Positions 1-12,300 of a stretch of 64,000 bases of DNA are shown here, piece after piece. A model generated the notes under the pieces. It saw nothing but the letters and a program-made list of their open reading frames with translations. It searched no databases and was not told the origin of the DNA. The stretch lies in the NCBI GenBank assembly GCA_016617855.1, contig JAECUM010009703.1, positions 1-64,000 on the forward strand, in the 5' to 3' direction. The DNA comes from Megalonaias nervosa. Lineage: Eukaryota; Mollusca; Bivalvia; Unionida; Unionidae. Both the position numbers and the translations under genes were made by a program. Each line of letters begins with the position of its first letter. The stretch's first letter is position 1.

Positions 1-11
1 TATGTAATGTT

Positions 12-16
<5 letters not shown>

Positions 17-54
<38 letters not shown>
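17..54. repeat. (TA)n microsatellite
   Basis: About 19 uninterrupted AT dinucleotides. Confidence 0.97.
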
Positions 55-56
<2 letters not shown>

Positions 57-58
<2 letters not shown>

Positions 59-118
59 TAGTCTGGTTCCCTGCTTCATATGTTCCCTGCGTTGCACTCC
101 GCTATATGAAGTCAGGTG
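57..118 (+). repeat. Partial copy of the TAGTCTGGTTCCCTG element
   Basis: ATAGTCTGGTTCCCTGCTTC and TTCCCTGCGTTGCACTCCGC match the left part of the 63,765-63,847 element; the right end is missing. Confidence 0.7.
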
Positions 119-479
119 AATGCCAATGCCATATTGTCATGCAATCAAAACAACTGGCCTCATTTGGAGAGATCTCGTTAATTTAACATAGGCACATTTA
201 TTCCTTTAATATTCTGTTTCTTAGTGACACAATGTGAACTTTACTAATACTTTTGATTTAAACTATAGCAGTCATTATCTTGTGTTCAAGCTTAACCACC
301 AATCTGTCATATAATTATTTTTACAAATATTTTTACTAGTAGGAGAAGATGAAGGAAAAGGGTACACACAACAATATTTTGTTAATATTGCACATTTTAC
401 AGAGCATCATCTAAAAAATTCCTTCTCCAATCAATTCCTTGATAAATTTTACATCAAAATTAATATGAGGTGATGTACA

Positions 480-3400
480 ACAGCCTAAATATAGCCTATG
501 ATTAAGATAAAAATATCACCTCTCTTTTACAAGGGGATGAGGATACCGATTATTTTTCAAATACTGCATCCCATAGAATGCATGATGACAGAACAGTTTC
601 AGACAAAGGCTATGCTTGTGGCAACTGCTCAATCATTGTGATCCAGAACGCATAACAAATTCATTCAGCTGGAAATATTCCTAGGAAAGCAGAATGCATA
701 ATCCACTTAATCCAAAACAAAAGGGTCTTTGCTGTTATATCATCCTGTCCCTGTTAGGTAAATATAAGCGTTTTCTCCCTTGCACAATGGCCTTGATATT
801 TTAAGTTACCACTTCAAAGCTCATACTGGATCTTGTAGGTGGTCTTGAGCTGAAGTGTCCAGGGTAGACAGGATTTCATTACAAAAGTCTGGTTACCCAC
901 TGAAGGGAGCCTTTTCTTAGCAATGAAAGAATGTATCTTCCTGAATGAAAATGACCCATCTTATCAGAACTGCACATAATCCAGGTCCACTGATAAGGCA
1001 TGTATTATGCTGATTCTGCCTGCCATTGTTATTGTAAATGAGGAAGCAGGTCTTGCATGAAAGATGATTCAATGATGCTCTTATAAGTGGGGTGCTTCAT
1101 GAGTTCTGTTGATCACGATGGAACTGTAAAAAGATTGGTCCACCAAGAAGTGTTTTGCTGATTTTGCCTCATGACTGTAAAAGTAGTAAGGAGTAAGGAC
1201 TTGTATGATAGATGAACTAATTAAGCTTGTGAGAGCAGTTCAAATGGTATCTTGTTCAGCCCGATTAACCCCCATGAAAAGTCCACTTGGGCAAGGGTCC
1301 AGTGCTATTGGCCAGGTGGAATCCAAACAAGCAGAAGATCACACAGGTCTTTGTTTCATGTGATATCCTCTCTTCTATGATAGCACCATGTGCTAGTGAT
1401 GGTGGAATGGTAAGGTTAACTGTGATGGGTGCTAACTGTTTCTCATCAAAGAGCCTAGGAAGTTAGCTAATGTGGTATGGATGTCTCCATTAGAGATAAC
1501 TTACTGTAGAGTGAACCACTGAGATTATATTCCATCACCTTCCTATAGTGACCCAGTTGGTCATGTAATCTCTACTTTAGTAGAGTAATCAGGATGAAGA
1601 GTCACTTAGTTACTTTTGGTTCCTGTATCTCATTCAGAATCCAAGGTGTTTAGAAACTGTATACATTCAGCCATTCCAATGTATAGGAAGCAGCAATTAG
1701 CCCTGCACTTGGGCCCAGGAGTGGTGTGACAAAGGTTGGGAAAGTTGGAATTCCAACTTGTCACTGATGTCCATCATAAGTTGATCCCCTCAAACATGTA
1801 TCATATGAAAGTGAGGGATGAAAAGGCCATTCTGTTGTACGAGTTTCTGCTAGCAAAAATATGAGTCCACCAATATATTAGCCAGCCTAGGAAATGTCGA
1901 ACTGAAACCACATTAGAAAATCCCAAACAAGAAAACAAAGGTCTAAGTACTTGTTCTGCTTTGTTGTTTGAGATCAGGCACCACAGTGAAGTTATCAGGC
2001 AGAATGAAAACTCAATCCCTGTGTAGGTTGGCCAGCCATCAATGACAGGCTTTCAAAAAATGACATCCATTTCAATGATGTGGGTATAAAAAATATGATC
2101 CTGAGAGGGCCGCATTCCAATGTCAGTCTGAAAAGGTAGGAGAATTGTTCCCCCCCAGTCCTCTGTGTTCGCATCCGAAGCGATCATGATTGCCTGAGGA
2201 TGTGTTTGCAGAGGTACTGATGATGCGAGTCCAAAGTGCTTTCATGAAGCAACCTCTCTCAAATGGTTGCAGAATGAGAGAGCTGGTTCAATTGTCAAGG
2301 ACAGGTCTCCACTGGGACCACATAATCATTGTTATGACAGCTGAATGTGATACTGAGTCCCCAGGAAGTACTGTTGGATCCCCAGGCTGTCATAGTAAAT
2401 CTTCTCCACTCAGTCAGGAAAAAACTGGAGTCTTATTCCTTCTGGGACAAGTTTGCATTCTGGTGATTGATAATGTATGATTGATTGTGATCATGGCCCA
2501 TTGCGATCAGTTATATGACCAAGTGCGGTTGTGAAGGATCTTGGCTGGCATGTGTAGTCCAGTTCTTGACAGATTACTGGATGTTTATCCACATATCCAG
2601 TCCATAATTCTGATAGGAAAGGCTATGACTGATACTTGCTACTGCTATACATCTCGCTGCCCAGGAATGATGTGGTACAAACCCTTGGGTGCAGGCTATG
2701 TTTTCATCCCTCAAGCTATGACTTCTGTCCATAAAAGGCAAGTCCAACAGGTATAGCAGGAATGACAACCAGAGAAAATTACACATGTTGAGTTGTTATC
2801 AGACAGGTCTTGCCCAGGGTCTAAATCTGCAAGACAAAATAAAGCAGGTCCTATATACATTTAGTGGAGTGAGTGAATGGATTTGGACTTGAACGAAACC
2901 ATGCAGGGTTATCCACTATGACAAACACCTGCAGAGGGATGCATGTGACCTGTACAGGTAGAAAAGTATCATGAGTATTAATAATTAGAAGTGGATGCTA
3001 AACAAACAATCAGAAGGCAATGACCTATAGGCATGTGAATTTGACTGCCTGACCAGGTAGAATCACTAGTGTCACTTAAAGTACTTACATGGACCAACTA
3101 CTAAGCAAAAATCAATTCTAATACCAGCTTACCCATACGAAGGCCAATTGTTTAGATGCCTATTCAGATAAAAGAATCACTCAAGTATTGCTTATGGTAA
3201 CACTGCATGAGCTGGATGCTGCTGAGTAAACCATATATAAAAACTGACCTGTACTTGTCTGACCAGAGAGAAAGCTATATTGTAATATAAACAAGTTTTC
3301 TATAAAACACACAAAAACCTGCACATAAAAGGGAACTGAGGTACCATACAACTTAGGTGCTATATTATCCATTATGAGAAAATGTTACCTGTTGGAAAAG

Positions 3401-4130
3401 GCCCATGACATTCTATACTGGTAAAATTAATAAAGTACTAAAAGACAGCATAATGAAAGCAATGAAGCATCAATATACAATATCAAATCACAATACTAAC
3501 TGTTAGAAGGCTCTTAATGACTGCCTGAATCAGTGAAGCTTAGCGCCCAGACACTAAAGAATTGGTATAAAAATTTACCTGTATGTATCTGGTCATAGTA
3601 GAAATTATACACAGATTACAAGTTTTCTATAGCCACTATATACTCTCACCCATGTATAAATTAAAATTAAAGCTAGAACTATTGTGAAGTCACACAGGCT
3701 ACTGGTGCAAGTATGTAAATACCAGCAAATGATGGCAAAATACTTTAATTTGTAAAGGCAGAACTTTGTCATTATAGAAAGAAAGAAATATAGAATGAGT
3801 ATACTGTCCTTTGAAGTGAAGAAACTTCCAATTTGTGTGGGTAGGATTTCAAGAAACTTGGTAGAGGATTTGCGAGGTCACTTGTGATGAGATTTTTTGT
3901 GCTTCTTGGCACAAGCAAAAGTAGTAACTGATTTATTCTTGGAATTTGGTGCCAATCCCTGAAAGAAGAGATCATTCTGCCTGACTGCCACCTAGGTGGA
4001 CAGATAACTTTTAGCTCTTTTTAGCTAAAAGTGTTTTCTGGGAGGGCTGGACTTGCGAGATAGTAGTAGTTCTCCTAAGGTATTTTGATTGGGTAATGTA
4101 TATAAGGAAGAAAAATGAATTTCAAAAATG
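480..4130 (-). mobile_element. DIRS-like tyrosine-recombinase retrotransposon remnant, copy 1
   Basis: On the minus strand at 600-870 a decayed frame reads 'TSAQDHLQDPV', 'ALKW', 'LKISRPLCKGENAYIYLTGT' and 'AVATSIAF', with TGA stops at places where the family has Arg or Trp. This matches the catalytic half of DIRS/Ngaro-type tyrosine recombinases (PVRALKWYL..T, HSVRA.ATS.AF). The stretch 2,040-4,130 is repeated at 36,160-39,700, where RT sequence is visible, so both belong to one family with order gag-RT-RH-YR. Ends and terminal repeats are not resolved. Heavy decay; no intact frame. Confidence 0.65.
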
Positions 4131-4689
4131 GGTCACAGTGACCTTTTATTATGAGCGTGTAGTACTACTCATCAAGATACATCCCCTCACCATGTCTCTT
4201 GATTCCAGGTGTAACAGTATTTATACAGTATGCAAAAAACCTGAGCTAAATGCAAAAACTTAATGAAGAATGCACAAGTAATGTACATATATGTACAAAG
4301 TTAGCTCTGTCCCCAAGGGTAGGTGCTAGAAATCCGTTTCAACTGTTGCCTAGGACCTAGTAAGAAAGAATGGTCGCGATTCAGTCAGGGTGCACATATG
4401 TATATGCTTTAATTGATGCAGATGTAGACTCTAATGCCAGTGTTCAATAGCTCTCCTCTGCTTTGTAGAGGTGAGCCAATATAAACCATTATTGACTCCC
4501 CATTTTCTTGAGAATGCTCTGCAGTCCAAACTGACAGACTCACAGCACCTCTTTTAACTAAAGAGAGTCCAGCCTCTCTGCGCAGAGGTGTACATGGAAG
4601 GGAATGCCAGATTCTACAATATTACTTTTGACCTTAATTTTGTTTATAATGTTGCATTTTCTCCAATGATCAGCAACATTTCTAGTAAC

Positions 4690-6415
4690 AGCCATATAGA
4701 CTGTATTGTTAGCCATAAAGACTATTTGTATTATTAGTCATATAGACTATCTGTATTATTAGTCATATAGACTATATGTATTATTAGCCATAGAGACTAT
4801 CTGTATTATTAGCCATAGAGACTATATGTATTATTAGCCATATAGACTATGTGTATTATTAGCCATAGAGACTATATGTATTATTAGCCACATAGACTAT
4901 CTGTATTATTAGCCACATAGACTATCTGTATTATTAACCATAGAGACTATATGTATTATTAGCCATAGAGACTATATGTATTATTAGCCACATAGACTAT
5001 CTGCATTATTAGCCATAGAGACCGTATGTATTATTAGCCATATAGACTATATGTATTATTAGCAATAGAGACTATCTGTAATATTAGCCATATAGACTAT
5101 ACATATTATTAGTCATAGAGACTATCTGTATTATTAGCCATAGAGACTATATGTATTATTAGCCACATAGACTATGTGTATTATTAGCCATATAGACTAT
5201 ATGTATTATTAGCCATAGAGACTATATGTATTATTAGCCACATAGACTATATGTATTATTAGCCATAGAGACTATATGTATTATTAGCCACATAGACTAT
5301 CTGTATTATTAGCCATAGAGACTATATGTATTATTAGCCATATAGACTATCTGTATTATCAGCCATAGAGACTATCTGTATTATTAGCCATAGAGACTAT
5401 CTGTATTATTAGCCATATAGACTATATGTATTATTAGCAATAGAGACTATCTGTATTATTAGCCATATAGACTATACATATTATTAGTCATTGAGACTAT
5501 CTGTATTATTATCCATACAGAATATATATATTATTAGCCATATAGACTATATGTATTATTAGCCACATAGACTATATGTATTAGTAGCCATATGGACTAT
5601 TATTAGCCATACAGGCTATATGTATAATTAGCAAAAGAGACTATCTGTATTATTAGCCATATAGACTATATGTATTATTAGCCACATAGACTATGTGTAT
5701 TATCAGCCATAGAGACTATCTGTATTATTAGCCATATAGACTATCTGTATTATTAGCCATAGAGACTATATGTATTATTAGCCATATAGACTATATGTAT
5801 TATTAGCCACATAGACTATCTATATTATTAGCCACATAGACTATATGTATTATTAGTCATAGAGACTATCTGTATTATTAGCCATATAGACTATATGTAT
5901 TATTAGCCACATAGACTATATTTATTATTAGCCTTATAGACTATCTGTATCATTTGCCATATAGACTATCTATATTATTAGCCATATACTCTATTTGTAT
6001 TATTAGCCACATACACTATCTGTATTATTAGACACATAGACTATCTATATTATTAGCCACATAGACTATATGTATTATTAGTCATAAAGACTATCTGTAT
6101 TATTAGCCATATAGACTATCTGTATTATTAGCCATAGAGACTATATGTATTATTAGCCATATATACTATCTGTATTATTTACCATATAGACTATCTGTAT
6201 TATTAGCCATATAGACTATCTGTATTATTAGCCATAGAGACTATATGTATTATTAGCCATATGGACTACCTGTATTATTAGCCACATATACTATATATAT
6301 ATTTTAGCCATATGGACTATTTGTACTATTAGCCATATAGACTGCATTATTAGCAATACAGACTATATGTATTATTAGCCATAGAGACTATCCGTATTAT
6401 TAGCCATATAGACTA
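4690..6415 (+). repeat. 25-bp minisatellite, left part
   Basis: About 69 tandem units of ATTATTAGCCATAGAGACTA + TCTGT (25 bp). The main variants differ at the centre (CATAGAGAC, CATATAGAC, CACATAGAC) and at CTGT/ATGT, and alternate in short patterns, which suggests higher-order expansion. No coding potential. It continues at 7,966 after a transposon insertion. Confidence 0.97.
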
Positions 6416-7965
6416 CACCACTCCCTCGATATCTCGCACTCTGATAACTTGCGAACCCGCTTATAATGCGGGGTCAGGCATGGATCCCATTTTTTTAAAA
6501 CCAGAAAATACCCAAAAGAATTGATCCTTTTTTATTGAACTTGAAGAAAATCCTGATCAAATTGGAAACTGAAATGTTAACATATCGCTCGTTTTATGGT
6601 CAAAAACGGTAGATAGGACCTGGAAATTTTAATCAACATTTTGAAATTATCAGCTTTTAATAAGAAGTCATATAACTGGTTACATATTCTTTCCAAACGA
6701 CATTCTTAGCACACCGTAATTAAAGATATTCAAGGAAATTTTGATCAATGAAAATGTCACTTACGCCAAGTGCAGGCAGTACATTAATATTTAAATGCCA
6801 ATTAAATAATTTTTATTATGTGAAGTTTGTGTTTTAATTCTATCTTTTAGTTCCTCTTAAGTGTAATCATCATAAATGCAATGTGTATTTAAACATAAAA
6901 TATGTCAATCTACTGTAACAGCTATGTCCACAAGCATTTCTTTGAGAACCTAATTAAGTGCTGACCGTGTTTTGATAACTGACTTGCAGAAGTATCTGTT
7001 GTATCGTTGCACTGAATTAAAAGCTGACCTCCTTTGTATTATCATGTTAATTATGTCTTTTGAATCAAATAAAGGCGGTGGAATCAAAGAAAAGTTAAAA
7101 GGCATGCAAATCCATCCTACTTGAAATCTAGCGGCTCTGGTTGTATGTTGGGTGAAGTCACTTCATTTGATCAATCGAACACTTATAAAAATGTTTTTGT
7201 GTATGTAACATAAACTACATTAAATTAACTGACTCATTCATAATTGTGATCAAAGATAACAAGGCAACCAAGTGAAACGAATACTTCGTAAAAAAAGAGC
7301 TTGGTTTCACAGATATGGACCATTGTGGGCAATCAAGTTACCGAGAATTCCTGAACTGGCACTTAGAGATATCCTCAAGGATGATAAGAAGTTTCACTGT
7401 TACTTCCAGTGAAATCATGACATCTATATTGTACTAATTGAACAATACAAAAATTGAGTTTCGACATAGACGATTGTCTCACAAATGTCACTCTTTTTAA
7501 AAAAAAGAAGGAATCTTGTTTGGTCGTGGATCAACAGTTAGTGTAGTTCCCTGCTACTTTCACTCCTGACTTGGCATTATACATATAAGTACCCATCCAG
7601 GAACCAGACTAATCAACAAAACAAAAAGCAGTGACATAGTACACATGTTTTCACGTACACATGATGGTAGTTAAAACCAGTTGGAATGATTTTTCACATG
7701 TTGGACATTTTGAAAATAAGTGTTATTTATACAGAATAACGAAAAACTTCATTAGAAAAAGCGTATTATTAACAATTATTATCGATGTGATTGTAAAATG
7801 AGGATTCAGTCATTAAACAGCCCAGTTTCCTTCCCCCCGTGGTTTTCTCAAAGTATAAGCAGATTTTTTTCAATTTTTGGAAGTCCCTCGGTAACTCGCG
7901 CCCTCGCTTATAGTGCGGTCTATGTTTGTGGACCCCATTGTGCACGAGTTATCGAGGGAGAGGTG
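6416..7965. mobile_element. TA-flanked DNA transposon (non-autonomous), copy 1, inside the minisatellite
   Basis: Ends CACCACTCCCTCGATATCTC and, inverted, CACCTCTCCCTCGATAACTC; flanked by TA on both sides. Joining the flanks across one TA restores a perfect 25-bp unit (..ATAGAC TA TATGTATTATTAG). TA duplication plus long inverted ends point to the Tc1/mariner/pogo superfamily. A second subterminal motif, CCTCGCTTATA/CCGCTTATAA, is present at both ends. No transposase frame found. Confidence 0.85.
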
Positions 7966-8240
7966 TATATGTATTATTAGCCATAAAGACTATCTGTATT
8001 ATTAGCCATATAGACTATCTGTATTATTAGCCATATAGTCTATATGTATTATTAGTCAGATAGACTGTATGTATTATTAGCCACAGAGACTATCTGTATT
8101 ATTAGCCACAGAGACTATCTGTATTATTAGCCACAGAGACTATATGTATTATTAGCCACAGAGACTATCTGTATTATTAGCCATATAGACTATATGCATT
8201 ATTAGCCAAAGAGACTACCTGTATTATTAGCCATATAGAC
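7966..8240 (+). repeat. 25-bp minisatellite, right part
   Basis: About 11 more units of the same repeat, richer in the CACAGAGAC variant. The break with the left part is exactly the TA-flanked transposon at 6,416-7,965. Confidence 0.96.
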
Positions 8241-9274
8241 AAAATACAGACTACATGTATCCATCTACATTATATGAACATGTTAACATATTTCATTGTA
8301 AGCGGTTTTGCAACAGATGTTTTGTACAATAAAGTGTTTCAGTATTTTACTTCATTTATTACTATGCATATTATTACCTTGTACAACATTCAATTAAGAG
8401 GGAGGGTGACTCCACAGCCAGGTCCATACAAAATATTGCAAGCCACAAAGACTGTTTATGCTCTGTATCCCTCATGTTTTCTTGAGACAATCAATTTTCC
8501 TTTCAGCTAATTTTATTTCCCTACCCTTCTTTATACCACATTAATGATGAATTCTTCCTTAAAGATTTGACAGAAAAACTCAGTTTCTTGCAGCCAACAC
8601 CATTACTTTTTCTGTATTCCAATAAGTGCTCACAATTAATAAATCAAACAAAAGATGAAAGTTACAATGAGGAAATAATTTAGTGTTGATGTAATATTAT
8701 CATCAATCTTGAAAGGTCATTACAGGTCATTTTTGTATAATACATCCAACTAGGTTGCACATATTTTTTAATGATACACATCTCACTTGCTTGAGTTATT
8801 AGCCTTGGGGATGTGATCAAGAACTTAGTATCTATTTGAAGTTATTTATATTCATGCCCGTTATATTATTTTAATTTTTCATCCTATTTTTTAAAGGTTT
8901 CCTCTCAACTAAGACAATTAATGTCCAGCAACAGTGCCAAGTGAGCTGTTCAGCTATAATCGTACCTGACTGTGTTTTGTACATATATTTGTACATATAT
9001 ATAAGGCACGCACCTAAAGCCTTGCTTTCTTGTAATGAGATAATCAGATAACCTGCTTAACATTTGACTACTGGCAACTGTGAAACTCATCTATAAACTT
9101 TGATAAAATTAAATCCAAGAAACCAAATCATTAACAGATGGAAGGATGGATGGATAGATTGATGGACAAACTTATAGATATACAGATGTGATTACTATGG
9201 GGCTTCACTAATTTCACTGAGCAGGGCCCAACTTATACCCCTGGAAGGACTGGATAAGAAGAAAAAGGACTTAC
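8241..9274. other. Stretch without recognised gene (downstream of exon 10)
   Basis: AT-rich, no convincing exon of the NRF-6-like gene and no clear transposon. The next exon was looked for here on the minus strand and not found. Confidence 0.6.
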
Positions 9275-9354
9275 TAGTAGAGAGGAATCAGCAACAAGGG
9301 ACTGACCACAAAGAACTGCATATCATTGGCTAGATACCAGGACCATGCCATACA
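9275..9354 (-). CDS. NRF-6-like gene, exon 10 (last one found)
   Basis: Acceptor CTTTACAG, donor GTAAGT. Reads 'CMAWSWYLANDMQFFVVSPL' then 'LLIPLY'. The C..WSWYLA.DMQF sequence directly follows the LYINN region in all family members, so intron 9 (9,355-17,877) contains no further exon despite holding an 8-kb retrotransposon. Ends two bases into a codon; the continuation was not found in the window. Confidence 0.92.
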
Positions 9355-12300
9355 CTGTAAAGGACATTATATGTATTTAAAGATACATATTATTATAATG
9401 TAACAAAATCATCATCGAGGTAAGGCCAATTTGATTAATTTATATATATACAAGTTTGCATACTTTCTCAGGGCATTCCAAATATACACAATTTAATTTT
9501 ATATTTACATACATACATATATACATACATACATACATACATACATACAGACATATATGCATGCATTTTTGCATGCATGCTGTTATGTATATGTAATTAA
9601 ATTGTTTGTTTGTTAGTTTTAAATTTTTTTTATTTTATTTTATTCCATTACATGTTACTGTAATGTGTAATGATAATTTTTTTTGGATTTGATTTTTTTT
9701 TAGAAATTCAATTCAGTTCTGTTGGACCTGATAAACAGCCAGTTGTAGAAACATTGTATCTTTTGCTGACCTAGATTCAGAACTAGTGTCAGGTTTGGAG
9801 CAAACAACATTTTTTTAATAATTTTTTTTATTCATTCTAAGAGTAAGATTCATTTAGAGTACGTGATTTTAAGCATGTAATGTTTCAGCGCTGTTCTGTT
9901 AGGATGATCATGTGAACCCATCTGGGAATCTGTTTTGCATTTTAGTGGGGCTTATAACTCATGCTATCATAAGAATCAGTTCAGTTGTGCTTTAAACCTT
10001 TGAAGCTCAAAGGTTTTTTGTTGTGACCAGTTTGAGTTGAATTTTTTATTTTATTCAATTTAAAGTAATTTATTTTCCCTGGAAAATACTAGTGCTCATC
10101 AGAATTGACCTTATGCCAGACGAAAGATCGCTCCGCCTACCAAATCACGTGACTTAACCTCCGACAAACATGCAGTATTTGGCAAAGAAATATGTTTCAG
10201 TTTAAGTGATATGTTTATTTAATGTGATTTGTATTATTCTTAAAAATATAAAATTACAAAGTTGCATTAATTATACTGCAGTAGACAATATTTATATATG
10301 TAGTTCAAGTTCATACATTAATAACCTAAGTGTTTTATTTCAGTAAATAATAATCAATTGTAAAGCTGTTTAAGAACTTATTCATATAAAAGGAAACTTT
10401 CTCCAAAAGATGCTGATGTATTTAACAGATAATGTTATCCTTGTTAATTTTATCTGACTTATGTTTATGCTGCCTTGGAAGTATATGAATTAAAAATTAA
10501 TAACAAAATCGTAAATAATTACTGTTTAGAAGTATACTGTTTTACATAATTTTAAGGTCTACTATGTTCGTCAGATGGAATTTTGATCAATGATGTCTGT
10601 TGATGTAAACATGTAAATGCATGCTTAATATGTCAGAAGATAATTATTTGAAACCTTTATTTTGTATTTCTTTATTACTAATTACATTTTTGAATCCCCA
10701 TCCCTCCTTCAACCCAATGAGAAAGTAAAGCGTCATTCTAGTGTCTGAAAGATCGAGACGATAAATCATTAATTTTGGGACAAGCCAACATTAAAGTGTA
10801 AAGTTTCAAACTTTAAAATAATGCAGCCTTGGGTTCAGTGCTTCCTATACAAGAATAAATAATATATATCAAAGCCCGAAAGTTAGGGGGTTCTCCACCT
10901 ATATTCTTGAAACGATTAATTTTTACATATATATTTTTCAATTTCAAATTCTTTTTCTTTCAAGCTATCAACGGGACATACGTTTATGCAAACAAACACG
11001 TTGTAATTGCCATCAATTGTGTCTTTCTTCAGCTGATCGTACATGCGACATGTCATTATCCATCGAAGTTTCGCCTATGTTTCCAGAAAGGAATACATCT
11101 AATTCCTCCATTTAGACAATCTGGATACTGTCAGAATTACAAGACTTGTTTTCAATGTTATCGATCGAGAAATCAACAAATCATTGCAAAATTTGTAAAT
11201 ACTTATCATAATCAATTCATTGTTGCTACAAGCAGCTTGTCGGAGGAAAATGACGGACTTAAGCAATGCCTGGAGGTGTGTCTAATTTACGCTCGCTGGT
11301 TGGTTAATTGATCCAGCGTGATTGACAAATGGCGATAGGTCAATTCTTGGACAAAGACATTTACTGAAATTTATCAGAAATTCTAAACTGGAATATTATT
11401 TCTTTGTGATTCAACAAAGAACTGTTGATGCATCAGGACAAAGCAGACAATTCCAGATGTCATCGTCTTCCATATTGGAATTTCATCGAGATCTGAACTG
11501 TGAGTCACTTATTACTTTTATTTGAAAGGATTTATATTTTTTAATTCTTGGATTAATTTTTGGATTTGATTCATAAACCGTAAGTCCTTTTTCTCATTTT
11601 TACCTTTTTTTTCTACGGTAATAAATTATTTGTTAAATTTTACAAAGCTTGTTGGCTTCACTCTTTTCTTGTTACTTCTGTATGAGCCTAGACATGTAAC
11701 AAGGAAATTGGGTGCTCATCCTTGGGATATATGAACTTCAGCTAAAATATTTCAGAAAATTGTTTTTTGAAATTTAAATTCCCCTAGTTTTCATAGTTTT
11801 TTAAATCCCAAGTATTATTTCACATTTTATTTGAAATCTTTAATGAAATAAACAGGCTTTTTACAATGTCATCAAAAGTGGAGATCTTTCTTTCAAATCC
11901 TACCCAGGAGCAGTTGATTGTTTGAAAAAAGATGAATTGCTTGAACTTGCCAGAAAATATTATCTTTATGAGGCAAAAGCTTCCTTAACAAAACAAGAAA
12001 TAAAAAACATTTTGGTCCAGTATTTGGTAGAAAAGAGTGTTTTGGATAAAAGTGTTTTGGTTTTGATCAGTAAGTCTGTATCAGACTCTGACATACAAAT
12101 AAAGGAATTAAAATTAAAATACAAGATGGAATTGAGTTAAGAAAGCTTGAACTTCATAAAGAGGAAACAGAGAGAAACAAATGCAGTTGCAATTTGAGAA
12201 AGAGGAGAGAGAGAGATAGAAAGAGGAGAAACTGATACAAATGCAATTGGAAGAAAGAGAGAAAGACAAATGCAGTTACAGAAAAAACAAATGCAGTTAC

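Noticed and set aside
2190..2786. Short plus and minus frames near 2.2-2.8 kb as genes
   Set aside because: They lie in the decayed DIRS-like repeat shared with 36-38 kb and show no consistent coding frame between copies.
7798..7980. Open frame at the right end of the TA-flanked transposon
   Set aside because: It runs from the transposon end into the minisatellite and has no motif; chance frame.
4690..8240. CRISPR-like array
   Set aside because: Units are contiguous 25-bp repeats with no unique spacers, in eukaryotic sequence.
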